In this document: positions 8,839 through 16,158 of the stretch, piece by piece
Numbering within the stretch: the stretch's first letter is position 1
Layout: each line of letters starts with the position of its first letter
Source of the DNA: Bacteroidales bacterium
GTDB lineage: Bacteria > Bacteroidota > Bacteroidia > Bacteroidales > UBA932
DNA length: 64,000 nucleotides
Assembly (NCBI GenBank): GCA_017619675.1
Contig: JAFZRX010000009.1
Span: 62,001 to 126,000 of the forward strand
Direction of reading: 5' to 3'
The notes under the pieces: generated by a model
The model's input: the letters and a program-made list of their open reading frames with translations, nothing else
Database searches by the model: none
What the model was told of the DNA's origin: nothing
Made by a program: the position numbers and the translations under genes

Positions 8839-9753
8839 ATGAATATTAAGGATATTCTTAACCTGCTTAAAACCTGGAAGTTCTGGAAAGAACTCCTTAT
8901 CATGACCCTTGGCATGCTGGTGACGGGAGCGGCGGTCTATTATTTCCTGCTTCCAAGCCAGCTCGTTGTGGGCAGCATGACCGGCCTTGCGATAGTTATC
9001 AGCGCCCTTTTCGCAAAGGCCGGCCTCATTGTAAAGGTTTCTGTCATAGTCACGGCAATCAATGCGGTACTCCTGATACTGGCCTGGCTCCTGATTGGAA
9101 AGGAGTTCGGGGCCAAGACCGTATATACCGCAATGATCCTCGGCCCCTGCATAGATTTCTGGGAGAAGGTTCTCCCATACCAGAACCTTCTTGCTGAAGG
9201 GTCCACATCGGTCATGGGAGATATCTGGTTCGACCTTCTTCTCTTCGTCCTCCTGCTGAGCATCGCGCAGGCCATACTGTTCAACATCAACGCTTCCACG
9301 GGAGGCCTGGACATCCTGGCCAAGCTTTTCAACAAATTCCTGCATATGGACATAGGCACGTGCATTACCATAGCAGGTGCCTTGATAGGCCTGAGCGCCC
9401 TTTCCGTGAACCCGGTGCGCCTGGTGCTGATAGGTCTCATAGGAACCTGGATTAACGGCATAGTGGTTGACTACTTCACCGCGGCCCTAAACAAGCGCAA
9501 GAGGGTTTGTATCATCTCCACCCAGCACGAGGCCATACGCAAGTTCATCATAGAGAACCTCCAGCGCGGATGCAGCCTGTATGAGGTTACCGGCGGGTTC
9601 AGCGGCCAGAAGCAGATGGAGATCCAGGCCCTGCTCACCCAGGACGAATTCGCCAAGGTCATGGAATTTGTAAGGAAGATGGACGAGCACGCATTCATCA
9701 CCGCAGGCAACGTGAGCGAAGTCTACGGCCTTTGGCACAGCAAGCATAAATAA
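8839..9753 (+). CDS. YitT family membrane protein
   Basis: A 304-residue integral membrane protein. Five or six hydrophobic segments lie in the first ~210 residues (YitT/DUF161 repeats, 'STGGLDILAKLFNKF'). A C-terminal soluble DUF2179 domain (about 220-304) ends in 'FVRKMDEHAFITAGNVSEVYG'. Family function is poorly defined, with roles proposed in transport. I chose ATG 8839 rather than the in-frame upstream start at 8740, because the latter overlaps the preceding gene and adds a non-homologous stretch. Confidence 0.87.
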   Translation: MNIKDILNLLKTWKFWKELLIMTLGMLVTGAAVYYFLLPSQLVVGSMTGLAIVISALFAKAGLIVKVSVIVTAINAVLLILAWLLIGKEFGAKTVYTAMILGPCIDFWEKVLPYQNLLAEGSTSVMGDIWFDLLLFVLLLSIAQAILFNINASTGGLDILAKLFNKFLHMDIGTCITIAGALIGLSALSVNPVRLVLIGLIGTWINGIVVDYFTAALNKRKRVCIISTQHEAIRKFIIENLQRGCSLYEVTGGFSGQKQMEIQALLTQDEFAKVMEFVRKMDEHAFITAGNVSEVYGLWHSKHK

Positions 9754-9773
9754 CGATAACACTATAACGCAAT

Positions 9774-11858
9774 ATGAAAGCATTGGTAGTCCCGCAGCCT
9801 TGGGCCGGCCTCATATGCATGGGCATCAAGGACGTAGACAATCATTCCTGGAAGATAGACTACAGGGGAAAGATCCTCATTGTGGCGGGTCCGGACAAGG
9901 TCCCCGCAAATTTCCTGGAGACCATTCCCTATGAGTTCGCCAACGAGATACACAACAACACCCTCTTTGGGAACATCCCGTTCAAACTGCAGGATTTCCC
10001 GGTGGGCATGGCAATAGGATACGCCAACCTGGTTGACATCCAGGGCGAGTCTGACTCCGGCTGGGCGGAGGGTGAAGGCTGGGCCTTCACCTTTGAGGAC
10101 GCCCGCCTCTTCAACGAGCCACAGAAGGTGAAATACGACACCGGAATCAAGTATTTCGACGCCCCTGAGTTCGACCCTGACAACCTTCCGGACTCTTATG
10201 AGTTCCCGGTGAACAGGGTGGAGACTGAGGAGGACATGATCAAGATTCCCCTTCCGGACGATATTATCACCAAGATGATGGAGGAGATAGAGGAATCCGG
10301 AGTTACCTATCTGGATATCTTCAAGACGCCTACCGTTGACAGCGCTTTCCCCAAGAAGCACGGCAAGATAATGACGGATTCCTTCAAGAAACTGTACGCC
10401 ATAGGCTATGCCGGCACGGTTACATTCGGGATCAAGGCCTTCGAGACCTATCAGGTAAAGGACTGGAATACGGGAAAGACGTTCAAGTACACGTCCCTCA
10501 AGACGGGTAAGCCAGTGACACTGGACGTGCACCGCATAGGCCTTGGCAGCGTGCTTGAAAGCAAGCTGAACGACGCCGTCATGCTTGACAAGGTGCCTGC
10601 TCCCGCCAAGCCTGAGGAAGTGGAGGTTACCGCCCAGGGCAAGGTCCCGGCCCACCTTCCGCCAAAGATCCCCCTGGAGCAGAAGATGCGCGACAATATC
10701 TACAATGCACTGCAGGGAAGCGCCATTGACGAACTTATCCGCCTTGCGGACTCCTCAGATACAGGTACCTACTTCCGCAGCGTGATGGAAGGCCACAGCC
10801 TCAAGGTGGAAAGGCCTCTCCTGGACCACCTTTGCGGCATTTTCGAGGAGGTAAAGCAGGCGCTTGGGTACACTGACCCAATTGACTTCTACGTGACCGG
10901 AAACAGCAGCGTAAACGCTTTCTCCGTGTCCATAGAGAACGACGACAAGCCCAGCATAGTGAACGTGAACTCCGCCCTGCTCACGCTTATGACTGACCAG
11001 GAGGTGAAGTTTGTCCTGGGTCACGAACTGGGCCACCTCATAAACCACGATTCCAAGATGAACGGCCTGCTGAACTTCGTGTACCCGCAGCCGGGGCTCA
11101 TGCCCCTGGGGCTGCAGCACAAAGTGAGGCTGTGGAGCCAGCTGGCGGAACTGGAGGCGGACAGGTACGGCTACCTGGCCTGCGGAGACCTTGCCGCCTG
11201 CGTGAGCGCATTCTACAAGATGTCTTCCGGCCTTGACATAACCAAGATGAACGTGCAGCTGGACGTGCTCCTTGAGGAGAACCGTCGCCATCTGGCGTAC
11301 TTCCTTTCTGACAAGGGAGTGAGCCTGGACAGCCACCCGGTGAACCCCATCAGGGTTGAGGGACTGAGGCTCTACGCCACCTGCAAGTCTGAGAGGACGC
11401 TCAAGAAGGGAATGACGGAACTTACGGACATCCTTCTTAAGGTGGGCACTTCAGAGATAGACAAGCCAATGTCAGACTTCATTGCCAGCGCCGGCCTCAT
11501 AGCAGCCAACATAGACGGCAAGATCACTGACGTGGAGATCAACTCCATCCTGGAGCAGCTGTCGGCGCAGCAGATATTCGCCAAGGAATACCTCAAGGCC
11601 ATCAGCAAGCAGGACGTAGCGCAGGTCTTCAGCGAGTCCGTGGCAAAGATAATGAGCATAGAGCCCGGCTACAGGGAGCCCATGCTGCGATATATCATCA
11701 ACCTGATAATAGCGGACAACAGCCTCTCCATAGAGGAGATGAACTTCATATTCGAGATAGGGGCAGGCTCCTTCGGCTACAGCAAGAAGGAGTGCGCCCT
11801 GATGATAGCCCAGCAAATCCAGCAGGGATTCACGCCGGACATGATGGACCTGTATTAG
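9774..11858 (+). CDS. ASCH domain - M48-like metallopeptidase - TerB-like fusion protein
   Basis: A 694-residue, apparently soluble multidomain protein. Residues 1-~140 resemble an ASCH/PUA-like RNA-binding domain (QPWAGLICMGIKDVDNHSW...YRGKILIVAG). About 140-305 is unrecognised. About 310-490 is an M48-like zinc peptidase with H417ELGH421 and the downstream E459LEAD463. About 560-694 contains a helical TerB-like region (ANIDGKITDVE... and ADNSLSIEEMNFI). M48 proteins are usually membrane-bound or secreted, but no signal or membrane segment is seen here. It lies between yitT and uxuA on the same strand. The combination is unusual; its function is unknown. Confidence 0.75.
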   Translation: MKALVVPQPWAGLICMGIKDVDNHSWKIDYRGKILIVAGPDKVPANFLETIPYEFANEIHNNTLFGNIPFKLQDFPVGMAIGYANLVDIQGESDSGWAEGEGWAFTFEDARLFNEPQKVKYDTGIKYFDAPEFDPDNLPDSYEFPVNRVETEEDMIKIPLPDDIITKMMEEIEESGVTYLDIFKTPTVDSAFPKKHGKIMTDSFKKLYAIGYAGTVTFGIKAFETYQVKDWNTGKTFKYTSLKTGKPVTLDVHRIGLGSVLESKLNDAVMLDKVPAPAKPEEVEVTAQGKVPAHLPPKIPLEQKMRDNIYNALQGSAIDELIRLADSSDTGTYFRSVMEGHSLKVERPLLDHLCGIFEEVKQALGYTDPIDFYVTGNSSVNAFSVSIENDDKPSIVNVNSALLTLMTDQEVKFVLGHELGHLINHDSKMNGLLNFVYPQPGLMPLGLQHKVRLWSQLAELEADRYGYLACGDLAACVSAFYKMSSGLDITKMNVQLDVLLEENRRHLAYFLSDKGVSLDSHPVNPIRVEGLRLYATCKSERTLKKGMTELTDILLKVGTSEIDKPMSDFIASAGLIAANIDGKITDVEINSILEQLSAQQIFAKEYLKAISKQDVAQVFSESVAKIMSIEPGYREPMLRYIINLIIADNSLSIEEMNFIFEIGAGSFGYSKKECALMIAQQIQQGFTPDMMDLY

Positions 11859-11861
11859 GAT

Positions 11862-13034
11862 ATGAAAAAGACTTGGAGGTGGTTCGGAACCGGGGACAAG
11901 GTCACCCTTGAGATGATGCGCCAGATTGGCGTTGAAGGGGTGGTCACGGCCCTGCACGACATCCCCGCAGGGGAGGTGTGGCCGGAGGACCGCATCGCCG
12001 CCATGAAGGCGCTCATAGAGAGCCACGGCATGGAATGGTCCGTGGTGGAGAGCCTTCCCGTAAGCGAAGCCATAAAGTATGCAGGCCTGGAGCGTGACCG
12101 CCTGATAGACAATTATATACGGAGCCTGGAGAACCTTGGGCGCTGCGGTATAAGGACAGTCTGCTACAACTTCATGCCTGTGATAGACTGGGTCCGTACG
12201 GAGCTGGAGCATCCCATGCCGGACGGCACCTTCAGCCTGTACTTCGACTATGCAAAGTTCGCTTTCTTTGACATATATGTCCTGGAAAGGGAAGGGGCCA
12301 GGAAGGATTTCCCTGCCGATGTACTTGCAAGGGCGGAAGCGCTGGAAAAGACCATGACGGAGGATGACCGCCGGCAGCTGATAGATACCATCATTACCAA
12401 GACCCAGGGCTTCATTAACGGGCCCCTGGGAGACGGCCAAGGCTCGCCAGTGGAGCGCTTCCGGGCCCTGATGAAGCCCTACAGGGGCGTTTCCAAGGAC
12501 CAGTTGAGGAAGAACCTGAAATACTTCCTGGAGGCCATAATGCCCGTATGCGGCAAGTGGGATATCGACATGTGCATACATCCGGACGATCCTCCCATGC
12601 CGGTGTTCGGCATGCCGCGCATAGCCTGCGACGCCGCTGACATCCGCTGGATCCTGGATGCGGTGCCGGACCCGCACAACGGCCTCACGTTCTGTGCCGG
12701 GTCGCTTTCCTCCGGGGCGCACAACGACGTGGAGGCCATGGCGCGGGAGTTCGCCCCGCGCACCCGCTTCGTGCATCTGCGCTCCTGCAATCTCCTCCCG
12801 GGAGGAGATTTCGTGGAGGCGCCGCACACCGCGGGCCGCGTGGACCTGGTGGAGCTCATCCGCATATTCTCCGCGTGCCGTGATTCCCTCCCAATGAGGG
12901 TGGATCACGGCAAAACCATGCTTGGGGACCAGTCTGTGGGCTATAATCCGGGATACGGTTTCCACGGTCGCATGCTGGCCCTGGCTCAGGTAGAAGGCAT
13001 GATGGCCGCGGTTAAGAAAGAAAAACATCAATAA
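11862..13034 (+). CDS. uxuA: Mannonate dehydratase
   Basis: A 390-residue UxuA-family TIM-barrel enzyme converting D-mannonate to 2-keto-3-deoxygluconate in glucuronate breakdown. The N-terminal pattern 'TWRWFGTGDKVTLEMMRQIGVEGVVTALHDIPAGEVW' and later 'HPDDPP' and 'FCAGSLSSGAHND' with 'HLRSCN' match the family's metal- and substrate-binding segments. It starts 3 bases after the ASCH-M48 gene and is followed 8 bases later by an SDR reductase. This is the usual hexuronate pair. Confidence 0.95.
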   Translation: MKKTWRWFGTGDKVTLEMMRQIGVEGVVTALHDIPAGEVWPEDRIAAMKALIESHGMEWSVVESLPVSEAIKYAGLERDRLIDNYIRSLENLGRCGIRTVCYNFMPVIDWVRTELEHPMPDGTFSLYFDYAKFAFFDIYVLEREGARKDFPADVLARAEALEKTMTEDDRRQLIDTIITKTQGFINGPLGDGQGSPVERFRALMKPYRGVSKDQLRKNLKYFLEAIMPVCGKWDIDMCIHPDDPPMPVFGMPRIACDAADIRWILDAVPDPHNGLTFCAGSLSSGAHNDVEAMAREFAPRTRFVHLRSCNLLPGGDFVEAPHTAGRVDLVELIRIFSACRDSLPMRVDHGKTMLGDQSVGYNPGYGFHGRMLALAQVEGMMAAVKKEKHQ

Positions 13035-13042
13035 ACGATATT

Positions 13043-13858
13043 ATGAACGAAATGTTTTCAGTAAAGGGAAAGGTGGCCGTGATAACAGGAGCCGCCGGAG
13101 TGCTGGGCGGATCCCTCGCCCGCCATTTTGCATCCCAGGGAGCGGACGTGGTGGCCCTGGTTCACCGTCCTGAGCAGGTTGAACCTACCCTGGAGAGACT
13201 CAAGGCCCTGGGCGGCAACCCTTGCGCCTATGCGTGCAATGTAATGGACAAGGAAGTCCTCAACGGCATAGCCGACGAGGTGGTGTCCAGATACGGAAAG
13301 ATTGACGTCCTGATCAACGTGGCCGGCGGAAACGTCAAGGGAGCCACCATCATGGACGACCAGAACATCTGGGACATGAAACTGGAGGACTGGGAGAAGG
13401 TGATAGACCTTAACCTCAACGGAACCGTCTATCCCTGTCTGGTATTCACCAGGATATTCGCCTCCCAGGGCTATGGCTGCGTGCTCAACATCTCCTCCAT
13501 GGCGGCTTATGACGCCCTTTCAAGGGTGGCCGGATACGGCGCCGCAAAGGAGGGCGTTTCCAACTTCACCCGCTGGCTGGCCCAGGACATGGCCATCAAG
13601 TACGGGGAGAAGATACGCGTGAACGCGCTGGCGCCGGGATTCTTCATCGGCAAGCAGAACAAGGCCATCCTTCTCAACGAGGACGGCAGCTACACCCCGC
13701 GCTCCATCAAGGTTATAGCCAAGACCCCCATGCGCCGCTTCGGCGATATCAACGAGCTCAACGGCGCCGCGCAGTTCCTCTGCAGCGACGCGGCAACCTT
13801 CATCACCGGCGTGATCCTTCCTGTTGACGGCGGATTCAGTTCCTTCAGCGGAGTATAG
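13043..13858 (+). CDS. SDR-family D-mannonate oxidoreductase (fructuronate reductase)
   Basis: A 271-residue classical short-chain dehydrogenase. The cofactor motif is TGAAGVLGG near residue 14, NVAGG lies near 90, the catalytic Ser is in NISSMAAY, and YGAAK gives the YxxxK pair. The C-terminus ends in the usual 'ITGVILPVDGGFSSFSGV'. Next to mannonate dehydratase, this type reduces fructuronate to mannonate in Bacteroidota in place of the unrelated UxuB. The role is inferred from family and position. Confidence 0.88.
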   Translation: MNEMFSVKGKVAVITGAAGVLGGSLARHFASQGADVVALVHRPEQVEPTLERLKALGGNPCAYACNVMDKEVLNGIADEVVSRYGKIDVLINVAGGNVKGATIMDDQNIWDMKLEDWEKVIDLNLNGTVYPCLVFTRIFASQGYGCVLNISSMAAYDALSRVAGYGAAKEGVSNFTRWLAQDMAIKYGEKIRVNALAPGFFIGKQNKAILLNEDGSYTPRSIKVIAKTPMRRFGDINELNGAAQFLCSDAATFITGVILPVDGGFSSFSGV

Positions 13859-13860
13859 CC

Positions 13861-14340
13861 ATGGACATCAATCCGGCGGAAAGGCAGGAGAGGGCGGAGA
13901 CGTACTTCATGGAGGGCTACAACTGCTGCCAGGCGGTGTTGCTGGCCTTTGAGGATGTGCTTCCGGTGGACCGCAGCGCGCTGCTGCGCTTTGCCTCCGG
14001 CTTTGGCGGAGGCATGGCCCGCATGCGCGAGGTCTGCGGCACCGTCAGCGCCATGGCCATGATAGCGGGCTTCCTTTCGCCCGCGGAGGATCCCTCCGAT
14101 ATGCAGCAGCGAAGGGATAATTATGCCCTGGTCCAGTGCTTCGCTTCGGCCTTCAAGGAGCAGAAGGGGAGCATTGTGTGCAGGGAGATCCTGGGCCTGC
14201 GCAAGCCGGAGCCGGGCGCCCCTATGGAGAGCCCAATGCCTTCACCACGCACGCCCGAATACTACAAGACACGCCCTTGTGCGGCAACCGTGGGTTTGGC
14301 CGCAAGAATTGTGGCTGATTATCTGAAGAATGTCGGCTAA
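13861..14340 (+). CDS. C_GCAxxG_C_C family protein
   Basis: A 159-residue protein with the defining pattern of the family: GYNCCQAV near residue 20, then FASGFGGGMARMREVCGTVSAMAMI near 42-67, and another Cys in a 'VCREILG' segment near 101. The conserved cysteines suggest a redox or metal role, possibly Fe-S; the true function is not established. It begins 2 bases after the SDR gene, and is likely the last gene of that operon. Confidence 0.88.
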   Translation: MDINPAERQERAETYFMEGYNCCQAVLLAFEDVLPVDRSALLRFASGFGGGMARMREVCGTVSAMAMIAGFLSPAEDPSDMQQRRDNYALVQCFASAFKEQKGSIVCREILGLRKPEPGAPMESPMPSPRTPEYYKTRPCAATVGLAARIVADYLKNVG

Positions 14341-14346
14341 TATTCT

Positions 14347-14354
14347 TATATTTG
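14347..14354 (+). promoter_or_regulatory. -7 box (TATATTTG) upstream of the NifU-like gene
   Basis: TATATTTG matches TAnnTTTG, 42 bases before the ATG at 14397. There is no good TTTG at the expected upstream spacing, so the promoter may be weak or activator-dependent. Confidence 0.45.
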
Positions 14355-14376
14355 TAGGATTTAAAACTCAAAAATA

Positions 14377-14392
14377 ATTTTGAATTCAAAAT
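14377..14392. promoter_or_regulatory. Perfect 16-bp palindrome, candidate operator
   Basis: ATTTTGAATTCAAAAT is a perfect inverted repeat, four bases before the ATG at 14397 and 22 bases after the -7 box. The position inside the leader suits a repressor. Because it controls Fe-S/redox-type genes, an iron or redox regulator is a reasonable guess, but no known binding-site consensus can be claimed. Confidence 0.45.
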
Positions 14393-14396
14393 AATT

Positions 14397-15089
14397 ATGA
14401 TCTACACAAAAGAAGTGCAGCAGATGTGCTGCGTTACCAAAGGCGCCAACCACGCCAATGCTCCTATTCCTGAGGAAGGAAAATGGGTGCATGTAAAAGA
14501 AATCAAGGACGTTTCCGGTCTTACCCACGGTATCGGCTGGTGCGCTCCCCAGCAGGGATGCTGCAAGCTTACCCTCAACGTCAAGGACGGTATCATTGAG
14601 GAGGCTCTGGTAGAGACCCTCGGATGCTCCGGAATGACCCACTCGGCAGCCATGGCTTCCGAGATCCTTCCCGGCAAGACCCTCCTTGAGGCTCTCAACA
14701 CTGACCTCGTATGCGACGCCATCAACACCGCAATGCGTGAGCTCTTCCTCCAGATCGTTTACGGACGCACCCAGTCCGCTTTCTCAGAGGGCGGCCTCGC
14801 AGTGGGCGGTTCCCTCGAGGACCTTGGAAAGAATCTCCGCAGCCAGGTGGGCACAATGTACGGAACAAAGGCAAAGGGAAGCCGTTATCTTGAGATGACG
14901 GAAGGCTATTGCACCCGTATGGCCCTTGACGCAAACAACGAGGTTATCGGTTACGAGTTCGTCAACCTTGGCAAGCTCATGGACGCCCTGAAGGCCGGCG
15001 CAACAGGCCCTGAGGCTATCGAGAAAGCAAAAGGTACCTATGGCCGCTTTGCTGACGCAGTTAAATATATTGACCCACGTAAAGAGTAA
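14397..15089 (+). CDS. NifU-like iron-sulfur cluster scaffold-type protein
   Basis: A 230-residue protein with an IscU/NifU N-terminal-like domain and several conserved cysteines (CC near 10, GWCAPQQGCCKL near 42-53, LGCSGMTHSAAMAS near 76). It is the standard neighbour of GGGtGRT proteins in Bacteroidota and Clostridia. The pair is presumed to act together, possibly in Fe-S or metal handling, but no activity is established. Six bases separate it from the next gene. Confidence 0.85.
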   Translation: MIYTKEVQQMCCVTKGANHANAPIPEEGKWVHVKEIKDVSGLTHGIGWCAPQQGCCKLTLNVKDGIIEEALVETLGCSGMTHSAAMASEILPGKTLLEALNTDLVCDAINTAMRELFLQIVYGRTQSAFSEGGLAVGGSLEDLGKNLRSQVGTMYGTKAKGSRYLEMTEGYCTRMALDANNEVIGYEFVNLGKLMDALKAGATGPEAIEKAKGTYGRFADAVKYIDPRKE

Positions 15090-15095
15090 GAGACT

Positions 15096-16091
15096 ATGGC
15101 ACTTTTCGAAAGCTACGAGCGTCGCATTGATCAGATCAATGCTGCTCTGAACAAATATGGTATCAAGGACATAGACGAGGCAAAAGCCATTTGCGACGCA
15201 AAGGGCCTCGATCCTTACAAGATGTGTGAAGACACACAGAAGATCTGCTTTGAGAATGCAAAGTGGGCTTACGTAGTGGGCGCGGCAATCGCCATCAAGA
15301 AGGGCGTGAAGAACGCCGCAGACGCAGCCGAGGCTATCGGCGAAGGCCTCCAGGCATTCTGCATCCCCGGATCTGTTGCTGACGACCGCAAGGTTGGCCT
15401 TGGCCACGGAAACCTCGCAGCCAGGCTCCTCCGCGAGGAGACCTCCTGCTTCGCTTTCCTCGCAGGACACGAGTCCTACGCAGCCGCAGAAGGCGCCATC
15501 AAGATTGCCGAGATGGCCAACAAGGTTCGCCAGAAACCTCTCCGCGTGATCCTTAACGGACTTGGAAAGGACGCTGCCAAGATCATTTCCCGCATCAACG
15601 GATTTACATATGTGCAGACCGAGTTCGACTACTTCACCGGTAAGGTCAACATCATCTCCGAGACCAAGTACTCAGAGGGTGTCCGTGGCGGAGTTCGCTG
15701 CTACGGAGCAGATGACGTACGCGAGGGCGTAGCCATTATGCATATGGAAGGCGTTGACGTTTCCATCACCGGAAACTCCACCAACCCTACCCGTTTCCAG
15801 CACCCGGTTGCAGGAACTTACAAGAAGGAATGCATCCTCCAGGGCAAGAAGTACTTCTCCGTTGCATCAGGCGGCGGTACCGGACGTACACTCCACCCGG
15901 ACAATATGGCAGCAGGTCCTGCTTCCTACGGTATGACCGACACCATGGGCCGTATGCACTCTGACGCCCAGTTCGCAGGATCTTCTTCAGTTCCCGCACA
16001 CGTAGAGATGATGGGATTCCTTGGAATGGGTAACAACCCTATGGTTGGAGCAACAGTGGCAGTAGCCGTGGCAGTAGCCCAGGCAATGTAA
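15096..16091 (+). CDS. GGGtGRT protein
   Basis: A 331-residue protein with the name-giving segment 'ASGGGTGRTLHPDNMA' near 260-275, and an N-terminal 'LFESYERRIDQINAAL'. It is highly conserved in anaerobes and always near a NifU-like gene, as here. The function is unknown; conserved Cys/His residues and the partner suggest metal or Fe-S biology. A strong terminator follows 22 bases after the stop. Confidence 0.9.
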   Translation: MALFESYERRIDQINAALNKYGIKDIDEAKAICDAKGLDPYKMCEDTQKICFENAKWAYVVGAAIAIKKGVKNAADAAEAIGEGLQAFCIPGSVADDRKVGLGHGNLAARLLREETSCFAFLAGHESYAAAEGAIKIAEMANKVRQKPLRVILNGLGKDAAKIISRINGFTYVQTEFDYFTGKVNIISETKYSEGVRGGVRCYGADDVREGVAIMHMEGVDVSITGNSTNPTRFQHPVAGTYKKECILQGKKYFSVASGGGTGRTLHPDNMAAGPASYGMTDTMGRMHSDAQFAGSSSVPAHVEMMGFLGMGNNPMVGATVAVAVAVAQAM

Positions 16092-16112
16092 TCAACACCT
16101 GATTCTATATAA

Positions 16113-16149
16113 ACGGAGGCCGTCCAACTGGGCGGCCTCCGTCGTTTTT
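16113..16149 (+). terminator. Rho-independent terminator after the GGGtGRT gene
   Basis: A 10-bp stem (ACGGAGGCCG at 16113-16122 with CGGCCTCCGT at 16133-16142) followed by CGTTTTT. It separates this operon from the convergent GH95 gene. Confidence 0.88.
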
Positions 16150-16158
16150 ATCAGAATC

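Noticed and set aside
12789-12810. Perfect 22-bp palindrome inside uxuA
   Set aside because: Falls in conserved coding sequence (NLLPGGDF) and has no T-run, so is probably a coding coincidence.
11472-13031. 519-residue minus-strand ORF
   Set aside because: Antisense shadow of uxuA and the ASCH-M48 gene; His/Arg/Leu-rich, no recognised motif.
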